Assembly (NCBI RefSeq): GCF_000611645.1
Contig: NW_014013517.1
Coordinates: 8,735-24,156 of the forward strand
Source: Monoraphidium neglectum
Taxonomy: Eukaryota; Chlorophyta; Chlorophyceae; Sphaeropleales; Selenastraceae
Direction of reading: 5' to 3'
DNA length: 15,422 bases
In this document: in pieces, positions 1 through 6,788 of the stretch
Numbering within the stretch: position 1 is the stretch's first letter
How the letters are laid out: each line of letters opens with the position of its first letter
The notes under the pieces: generated by a model
What the model was told of the DNA's origin: nothing
The model's database searches: none
The model's input: the letters and a program-made list of their open reading frames with translations, nothing else
Translations under genes and position numbers: made by a program

Positions 1-19
1 CACACACACACACACACAC

Positions 20-60
<41 letters not shown>

Positions 61-108
61 TGCGCACACACGCGCGCGCACAACACGCACACACACATAC
101 ACACATTC
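1..108. repeat. (CA)n microsatellite in a PI31 intron
   Basis: An almost pure CA run fills positions 1-60 and continues as an imperfect CA/CG tract to about 108. It is the visible end of an intron of the PI31-like gene and stops about 15 bases before the 3' splice site at 121-122. The gene is on the + strand, so the sense transcript carries CA rather than UG. The repeat extends beyond the left edge, so its length is unknown. Confidence 0.9.
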
Positions 109-122
109 ACCCCCTCCACCAG

Positions 123-960
123 GCGATGATGACATCATGCCCCTCGGCCCCCTGGGCCCCCTCGGCGGCGGCATCGGCGGCGGCCCCCTCATGCCGCCGG
201 GCGGCATCGGCCCGCTCGGAGGCATGCACGTGGGGCCAGGGCACCCCTACTTCTCGGACCGGTGGGCTACAAACCTTCGGGCCCAGGGCGCCCCTCCTGC
301 CTGCATGCTTGTCTCGCGACCCACCGCGCGGGGCAGATTGAAACCATGGACATGGGATATGGGGTGAAGCGGCGCAGCACACGCCCGAGCTGTGCGTCTG
401 CACCCTGCCTTTGCAGGACACCAGGGGCCACCCTAGCTCGGTCTGGCTTCCCGTTCCGGCTAGCAAACCCTGCCACGCTTCCCCCCCTCCTCTCCCCCGG
501 CGCCCCCTCGTCACCCGCGTTTGCCACGCCGCGTCACCGACCCATTCACAGGATGCGCCACCCGGACCTCGGGCCCGGCGGCTTTGGGGGCGGCGGCCAC
601 CCCGGCGGCGCGCGGTGGGACCCAATAAGTGAGCCGCACGGACCCCCGGCGCCCACGCCCTGCTTACCGCACTCGCGGGCCGCCTGCAGGGGTGGTTCCT
701 CTGGGATGGGCAGGCTATCACTGGGACGGGTGGGAGTTGGGGGGGGCTGGGTGGAGGGGAGACGCGTTGGGGTGCGGGTGCAGCCAGAAGGACGGACGTC
801 GCGCCCAGACCTCCTGTGAGGCGCAGCGGGGCTGCATGCGGCCGCGACGGGGCTGTTGCCGCGCAGGCGTGCGACTCGCAGCTAGGAGGGGCAGGGGGCG
901 CGGCCAGGGGCCCTAATGCGCTGCTTCCCGAGAGGGCGGACACGATCGGCACGCGTGCGT

Positions 961-1014
<54 letters not shown>

Positions 1015-1231
1015 GCACACACAACCTCCCCTCCACCGGCCGCCCCCGCGCCGCTACCCAGGCCCCGAGGGTCTCCAGGGCTGGCGCCCGGACGACTTCC
1101 AGCCGCGCCCCGGCCGCGGCGGCCCCGGGCGCGGGGGCGTCGGCGGCGTGCCCGGCGGGCCGCCCACGCATCCAGACATCGAGCAGCCCGGGCCGGGGCG
1201 GCCCGCCGATTGGGACTCGATGTATGGCTGA
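123..1231 (+). CDS. PSMF1: PI31-like proteasome regulator, C-terminal part (5' end outside window)
   Basis: Three exons are visible: 123-261, 552-628 and 1062-1231, with the TGA stop at 1229-1231. Introns are GT-AG and phases match (2 bases + 1, then 1 + 2), giving about 127 residues. The protein is Gly/Pro-rich. It opens with an acidic DDDIMPLG segment, then GGMHVGPGHPYFSDR, MRHPDLGPGG and GARWDPI, followed by GLQGWRPDDFQ, HPDIEQPGPG and DWDSMYG at the C-terminus. This order matches the disordered C-terminal half of PI31 (PSMF1; PTRE1 in Arabidopsis), which binds the 20S proteasome. The final Met-Tyr-Gly fits the HbYX (hydrophobic-Tyr-any) motif that docks into proteasome alpha-ring pockets. 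The N-terminal FP dimerisation domain should lie to the left of the window. Family assignment is strong; exact exon ends are inferred. The gene converges with the DUF1036-like gene on the other strand. Confidence 0.87.
959..1022. repeat. (CA)n microsatellite in last PI31 intron
   Basis: About 54 bases of nearly pure CA repeat, followed by a short imperfect CA tail. It lies in the intron between exons 552-628 and 1062-1231, about 40 bases before the 3' splice site at 1060-1061. The orientation is again CA on the sense strand. Confidence 0.92.
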
Positions 1232-2806
1232 TGCGGAATATGGAGAGGCACGGCGCACTCCGGCCTGCACGCCTCTGCTTTGGCGGCGTGCCGCCGACCA
1301 ATCGAGCGGCCGTGCCGCAGCACGCAATGGCTCCTGCCGTCCGAGAGGCGCGCCAGAGCGACTTGAACCTTTGGCTGGCCGGTTTTGTTTGCGGTGCGGC
1401 GCGGTGCCGCGTCCGAGCGCGGCAGGCGGCACTCGCAAAATCAGGCGGGCCGTCCCAAGGGAAAATCACAACCTGTCATATACGTATATACGGTTCGGCT
1501 TGTCGAATGGGGGCCGTACAATTGAAAGCGCCTGACAGTTGCGCCATCTACAGCCTGGGACATTTACGGCATTTCGAGCCTCTTGCGCGGGGCAGCATCA
1601 GGCGCGCTTTTCCGGCGAGCGCCCCCGGCTTCGGACGTTGTTGGGGCCGGTCGCGGCGGCGGATGCTGCATTGTTTGAACGGCACTCGGCCGCCACGCGT
1701 TGCGGGGTCTAATTAATTGAAGCAGCTGCAACGGCAGCGGGCCGCCGGCGCCTGCACTTGCTGCGCGCCAGACGCAGCGTTTTTTGCGCAGCGGGCGCGT
1801 CCCCCTCACTGCACTCCCACGCGCCACATGCTGCGGCGCACCCCCCCAAGCAGCTGCCCGTCCAAGGTATGCTGCGGCCGCGGGGCTGGCTTGGTGCGCG
1901 GTGCCTCCGGTTGAGTTGCCGGCCCCAGCATCAATTGTTATTGCCCCAAGCTATCACTTTATCTATGCCGCAAATTGTTTCAATGATTGATCATCAGGCC
2001 TTGGTTTTGCTTCATGTAGAGCGCTCCATCTTCCTGCTGCTCAAGTTTTCATCAAAGTTAAGGGGCTCAGCAGCTGCTTGCCTTCTGTTCAGGGGTGGTC
2101 GAAGGGGCGGGGCGAAGAAACTGAGGGTGAGCAAAGCTGTCAAAATCAACGACCTTGGATCCAAGAACGTGCCACTGGAGCGCTCCGCAGTACGGACGGG
2201 GCAGTTTCCGGTGAGAGGGCAGCGTCTGCATCCTGGCTGTCGCATCACCGCCGCTCAGCCTCGCAACGAGCCGAGCCATAGCCACCACACCAATGGCCGC
2301 GGCTCGAGCCCTTTTCTACTGGGTGAGGGCCCCAACGAGATGTTGAGTGAGCCCCTGCTGACTCAGAATCGCCCGCTGATGAAATGTTACCAAAAAAGGG
2401 GACGGCGGGAAGCTTCGCCCTCGGTGCAGCGCCGGCCGGGCGGCCGGGGTCAAAATTTTTGCCCGTGGGGATGCAGATGCGTGCATGTGCGCGGCAGCAA
2501 GAGCCCTTCAATGCATGCGTGCATGGCAATCGCTTGGCGGGCAAGGTGTTAAGGGCAGGTTGCGGCGCGCACGGGGTGTGCGGGATGCTCCTGCTGCCGC
2601 TGGCCCCGCGAGCAGCGCATAGATGGTAAATGCACCGATCAGCACGCGCACGAGCACAAGCACGCGCCGGAGCAACGCCACCTGCCCTCGTCTTCGTTTC
2701 AGAGGGGGCGCGGGCAATCCGTCCCCCAGATCGTCTCAGATCGTTCTGGGCGCGGGGCGCCCCCAGATCTTCCCGGGCAAGACGTGCCCGTCCGGATTCC
2801 GGAGAT
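1232..2806. other. Non-coding region between convergent PI31 and DUF1036-like genes
   Basis: About 1.57 kb holding the 3' UTRs of two convergent genes. I see no exon chain with conserved motifs here. Open frames exist on both strands, including one of 264 codons at 1758-2552 on +, but they lack a methionine start, are Arg/Ser/Pro-rich and match no family I know. A perfect 10-base palindrome (TATACGTATA) lies near 1480. The part around 1920-2060 is clearly more AT-rich than its surroundings, as algal 3' UTRs can be. No TGTAA signal was spotted for either gene. Confidence 0.5.
2745..2806. repeat. Cluster of short inverted repeats just after the DUF1036-like stop
   Basis: Several palindromes are packed together. 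CTGGGCGC pairs with GCGCCCCCAG allowing one bulge. CGGGCA/TGCCCG has a 5-base loop. TCCGGA occurs twice around a single T. An outer AGATCT...AGATCT pair flanks positions 2764-2806. The cluster begins directly downstream, in the sense of the minus-strand gene, of the stop at 2807-2809. It could be a structured 3' UTR or a relic of a small inverted-repeat element; function is unknown. Confidence 0.6.
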
Positions 2807-4719
2807 CTAGCAGGAGAACTTGTGCTTCACGACGTCGCCGAGGGTGACCAGGGGGTTCATGGTCTTCTCCACAAACGGCCACTCCTCCCCCTGCAGGGAC
2901 TTGGGGACGGAGCCGGACCTGGCGGGGTGGCGCGGGGTGGGGCGGGGTGGGATCGCCAGGTCAGCAGCTGCGGAAGGACCAGGGTCAAACAAGGGGCGGG
3001 CGGCTGACAGGGGGTTGTCGCTGGACTAGCGGCACGAGTCTTAAAGGCGAGCGAGAGCGGCGCCGTGCTGCGCCTATCTCAATGCCCAGGCCCATGTCCT
3101 TGGCGGTGCTCCTGCGTTCAGCCCCAATCAACGAGGGGCGAAGCTGCAGCCTGGGTCGCTGCGGCTGCGTCTTTGGGAGCGCTGTCGAGGTTGAGGCTCT
3201 CACCAGCAGCCCTTCTTGCACTCGGGGTCCCCAAGCTCGTGGCCGTACACCTGAGGGTTTAGGGGGGGTTCACAGGGTTTCGTCGGGTTTAAGGGGGGTT
3301 TCGTAGGGTTGTGTGGGGTTGAAGGGGAGCTCAGGTGGTCATCGTCGGTGGTGTTTCACGGTGGTGTGTCAGGAGTATCCAGGGGGTGCAGCGCAGGTTG
3401 GGTCACCGTGGCGCGCGAGGGCGCAGGTGATCTGGCGACAGCAGGGCGCCCCAGCAATCTCAGAAGCAGCCCAGGTTGCCTGACAAAGTCAGGACGAGCC
3501 GCAAACAGGCGCCCCTACGGTGCGGGAGCGCTCCACCGAGCTGGACTTGGCGGAATGCATTTTAGGGTTTCCGAGGTGGTTTACGGCCCTCCGACGCTCT
3601 CGCAGTGGGCGCCCCCATACCCCGTGATCCTACGACGACCCTGAAATCTCACGTAGTATGCGCGGTTGGTGGTCTTGCCGGCCTCGGCAACCTCCCCGGG
3701 CGCCAGGCGCCAGAAGCCCTGGTGGGGGAGGAGCAAGGGTGGGCGTTAGGGTTGTTTTCGGGTTGAAGAGAGTGCCGCTTTGATTATGCGGTGCGGAGGT
3801 CAGGCATTCCAGGGATCTCTGTGGTCCGGAGCTTGACCGGGATGGTGTGCGACGCGAGGGCCCGCTGCAGGTAGGGGTGCAGGATTCGCAGGCGGCGTGG
3901 CGGTTTGCGGTTGGAACGAGGAGCTGGGTGGAAGCCGCGCGGCGCCGCACCTGGGGCTCCCACTTGCCCTGCAGGTTGTACACCATGGCGGCAACCAGGA
4001 TCGGCACCTTGCAGTCATTCTGGTAATGGTCAAACAAGATGTTGGCGAAGATATGAGTACAGGGGGTTGGGCTGGGTGAAATTGCAGGTGAGCGCAGGCT
4101 GCGGGTGAGTGCCTTCACCTTGTGCAGGTCATGCCAGGTTGATTGAAAGAGGCGGTGCTTGAAGAACGGCATGCACCTCTCCTATGCAAACCAAGCAGAT
4201 CAGCTCAATCGGCACAACGCCTTTCCTCTCTCTGCTGACGCGGCGCACGACGCCTCCGCGACGACGAGTGCGGGGCGCGATGCAAATTCAGCGACGCGAG
4301 CGGGGTGGGTGCAGTGCTGTCCAAAATTGCAGCGCACCTGCAGTAGCACGGTGATGTACTCCTTGGGGGACCCCTTGGGGGCCGGCGCCGAGGGCTTGGG
4401 CGCGGCCGTGGCTGCGGGCGCGCGCGGGGGCGGGGTCAGGGGGTGGGGTGGACACCGCGGGCTCGTTCATGATGGACGCCCGGCGGCTGGGCCGGAGTTC
4501 CCCGGGGGTGCGGCCGCCAGCAGGGCGCCGGCGTCAGAAAAGCGGCGCGGCGTGCGTGGACGCCGGAGGTGCTGTGCTCCATTGAAAAGGCCGTCCATGC
4601 ATGCGCGCGTGCATCAGCGGGCGCGTGGCTGGCCGCTCACACTCCTGCGCCATAGCAACGCCGGCGTGGCAGATCATCACCGCCAACAGGAACCCCGCAG
4701 AGAGCGAGCGCCGCGCCAT
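2807..4719 (-). CDS. Predicted secreted protein with DUF1036-like domain
   Basis: Exons read high to low: 4719-4641, 4411-4338, 4181-3951, 3718-3653, 3250-3204, 2918-2807 (TAG stop). Total 609 bases, 202 residues. The ATG has a good context (gccATGG) and starts a typical signal peptide: basic MARRS, a hydrophobic stretch to about residue 20, then AMAQ. A Pro/Lys/Ser linker follows. The core at about 105-175 has QNDCKVPILVAAMVYN, GKWEPQ joined to GFWRLAPGE, then TTNRAYYVYG and KKGCWSGS. This order (N-x-C-x-x-PI-x-VA-x-x-Y, W, G-[FW]-W-x-L-x-PGE, N-R-x-YY-x-Y, W-x-G) resembles DUF1036, a family of unknown function common in bacterial exported proteins. Cysteines suggest disulfides outside the cytosol. 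Uncertain: 4181-3951 is read as one exon because the GT-AG pair at 4118/4072 would break the frame; whether residues 73-92 are translated is unclear. A further 5' extension is possible. Confidence 0.62.
2921..2951. repeat. Three-copy 10-base G-rich tandem repeat
   Basis: Three consecutive copies of [G/C]GCGGGGTGG, giving several runs of four G on the + strand and hence G-quadruplex potential. On the sense strand of the DUF1036-like gene it is a C-rich tract ending exactly at the 3' splice site of the last exon (2920-2919), so it probably serves as the polypyrimidine tract. Confidence 0.75.
3253..3329. repeat. Degenerate telomere-like TTTAGGG tract in an intron
   Basis: About eight variants of GGGTTT or GGGGTT spaced roughly every 10 bases on the + strand (GAGGGTTTAGGG, ACAGGGTTTC, GTCGGGTTTAAGGGG, TTTCGTAGGGTTG and so on). 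They resemble the plant and algal telomere unit TTTAGGG but are not exact. The tract lies inside the 402-base intron between exons 3718-3653 and 3250-3204. Its sense-strand end, AAACCCTCAG, forms the 3' splice site. Confidence 0.7.
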
Positions 4720-5907
4720 GGCTGCTGGCTGCTGCGACGGGGGGTATCAAAGATGCAGGGGCGGCGTCAACGCGTCAGGGCAGGGCAGGGGAACGACGTC
4801 AGGCATGGGGCTGGCGCGCTGCCGCCGGCGGCTCACGGCTGTTTGTTCTGGGTGACCTGTGGCCCCAGTGGGAAGGTGTGGCCCAGCCCCTGCACAGCGG
4901 TGCGCACCAGCTTTGCTGTGATGAGATTACTGTGGGTGATAGTGCTGCGCACTGCTGGATTTGGGGCGTACAGGGGAGTGGCGGAGATGCGGTGAGAGGC
5001 AACAGGTGGGGTGATCTGGGTGATCCCAACTCTCACCCGCACCGTGCGCGGCACGCCAAACACGGCTGTGTGCAAAGTAGCGGGTGAAACACATGACTGA
5101 TATCTATGGGCGCGTCTGTGCGCCACAGGGCGGTAAGGAAACGCCGGCGTCTGACGCGGCTCCTGACTGCCAGGCGTGTGCCGTCCGAATGAGCCATTTC
5201 GGGCACGCACCTCACAGATGGCAGCTATATGAGTTTCCTAAGCACCACTCTAAGTGAACAGTGTAGGGAGAGCGTGCGTTTGCGAGTTTGGCACGGGCAC
5301 TGCTGCGGCTGGCTCCGCTCACCTGAGTGACTGTCACACCCCGTCCGCGCAGAGGTGCGTAGTGAGATTATATAAACGCTCGGTAGCGTGCTCACTTGTG
5401 CTCGCTGCGCTTCCTGCAGATTGTTTGGGCAGGGTCCCTGGACAAGGCGGCCGCCCCTGCAACTGACAAGCTGTGAGCGACTGGGCATCGCAGGACACCA
5501 GCATGTATGGGTTGTCCCAGGGGACGCCAAACAAAGCATTAAAGTGTCTCGTTGTCCTTAATTGAAGGGCTTTGGGGAACGCGCGCAGAACGCACGTGGA
5601 TGTTGATCTCAAACACAGTCAAACTCAGGCTCCTCGGTCGCTTGCAACAATTATTGTGGATGCAGCTGGGGGTTAGGACGAATAGGATCTCAGCCCTTCC
5701 TTAGCGACGGCCCTTGTGTTCCCAAGGCTGAAGAATGACAGACAATGAGAAAAAAAGACGAGCGGTGTACAGGGCTCGGTGCCACGATGTTTACAACGCA
5801 GCGCGCCGCCCATAGGGACACGTGTGTCGGCCCCAGTTTGCCTTGTGCAGAGTGACACCCGACCCGAAAGCACATTGCTGCAAGATTCATGGATATCAAC
5901 AGCCCAT
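4720..5907. other. Region between DUF1036-like start and CFAP141-like end
   Basis: About 1.19 kb between two minus-strand genes. The high end (about 5770-5907) is the probable 3' UTR of the CFAP141-like gene. The rest should carry the promoter and 5' UTR of the DUF1036-like gene. A TATATAAA sequence lies at 5369-5376, but its orientation and use are unknown. Two possible minus-strand coding exons, 5197-5037 and 4929-4857, join in phase with each other and with the DUF1036-like first exon (see findings). Otherwise nothing recognisable. Confidence 0.4.
5791..5795 (-). terminator. UGUAA-type polyadenylation signal for the CFAP141-like gene
   Basis: The + strand reads TTACA, so the minus-strand transcript reads UGUAA, the usual green-algal polyadenylation element. 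It lies 113 bases past the stop codon at 5908-5910, a plausible 3' UTR length. The pentamer is short and could be chance. Confidence 0.5.
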
Positions 5908-6444
5908 TCAGCACGTGTGGTGCATTGGATTGAGGGCAAGGCCCATCGCTTCCAGTTCTTGGGCATGCGCCAGCCGCTCCGCCGCGTACAGGCGCGCCAG
6001 CTGCTCGCGCCGCAGCTGCAGCACCGCCGCCGCCGCCGTCTCCTCCGCTCGCAGCGAGGCGGGCGCTGCACCAGTGGCGCTGGCGGGAGCGCTCGGGGGC
6101 TGCCTCTGCGTGCGCTCGTGCCAGGCACTGACGACGCTGCCTGCGGGTTCGGGGCAGGTGTGGGCACGCGGGCACCGCGCTCGGGTGCCATGGACGGGGC
6201 GCCTGCGAGTGCTGTCTGAAATGTGACATTGTCACATTGTCACATTGCAAACGGCCCGGGAGTGGTGTTTTGCCTCTGCAATGATTTGAAGCCTCCGCTG
6301 CTCGCTTGCTGTGGCGCATTCACAGCAGCCGCCGCATGCGTGCGGACCACACCCACCCTGGGTTATAGATTGAGCGTATGCGGCCGCGTCTGCATACTGC
6401 TCGTTCTGCCGCAGCAGCCTCGTTATGTTGACTGGTGTTGTCAT
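5908..6444 (-). CDS. CFAP141: CFAP141-like ciliary microtubule inner protein
   Basis: Two exons, 6444-6357 and 6140-5908 (TGA), joined by a GT-AG intron with matching phase (1 + 2), give 106 residues. Human CFAP141 is about the same length. The N-terminus MTTPVNITRLLRQNEQYADA and a WHERTQRQ segment are followed by a Pro/Ala/Ser linker. A predicted helix of about 45 residues contains LQLRREQLARLYAAERLAHA and then QELEAMGLALNP. The pattern LR..E......L.L.R.QL..L...E......EL..MG.A parallels the C-terminal helix of animal CFAP141, a small protein inside axonemal doublet microtubules. That points to a ciliated alga, or one keeping ciliary genes. An in-frame upstream acceptor (TTTCAG ending at 6216) would add 25 residues. 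The gene is divergent from the lipase gene. The match rests on a short helical protein, so confidence is moderate. Confidence 0.62.
6220..6246. repeat. Perfect inverted repeat plus tandem copy in CFAP141-like intron
   Basis: AATGTGAC, a 3-base ATT spacer, and its exact complement GTCACATT, followed at once by a second GTCACATT. The set sits in the intron of the CFAP141-like gene, next to the alternative acceptor TTTCAG (sense strand, ending at 6216). The hairpin would have an 8-base stem and 3-base loop. Confidence 0.8.
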
Positions 6445-6788
6445 CAAGCTCCTGGGCCACCGCGCGCACACTGTCAGGGCGCAGACTTGGTCGCAGAGTT
6501 TGACCGGACAATTGCTCGACAGCTTCGGGCTAGACGAACACGCTAAGATCGTGTTTTGTGATGTTTGATGCTGTTATCGGCGTGATCAGGTGGCGGCAGT
6601 GCGAAAGCAGTGCTTGTTCGTAGTGATGCCGAATCCAATCCCTTTGTGCGCTCTTGGTTGCACTTGCTTGACTTTTAGAAAGTGATTGGTGCGCCGAAAG
6701 TGTTACTCTGTGTGATGTCCACGTGCTTGGAGTGCAGGCTATCTATTATTAGTTGCCACGTCGCTTCCAGGCTGCCGCGCAATCCTCG
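6445..6788. promoter_or_regulatory. Shared 5' region of divergent CFAP141-like and lipase genes
   Basis: A 344-base gap lies between the start codons of two divergent genes and must hold both 5' UTRs and promoters. It is noticeably less GC-rich than the flanking exons. It contains a palindromic CACGTG (G-box/E-box core) at 6720-6725, about 64 bases before the lipase ATG, and an ATTGG (inverted CCAAT) near 6684. No clear TATA box was seen. Regulatory roles are inferred from position only. Confidence 0.45.

Noticed and set aside
1..108. CA repeat as a possible chromosome end or centromere repeat
   Set aside because: It is a simple microsatellite in an intron, with PI31 exons following at once; similar tracts recur in other introns of the window.
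107..1438. 443-codon open frame on the minus strand
   Set aside because: It runs through two PI31 exons and a CA repeat in antisense, with a long poly-Val/Cys stretch from the repeat. It is an artefact of high GC and microsatellite content.
3790..3864. Possible extra minus-strand exon in the DUF1036-like gene
   Set aside because: It has a good acceptor but no good donor before a stop, and including it would split the GKWEPQ-GFWRL junction that matches the DUF1036 pattern when joined directly.
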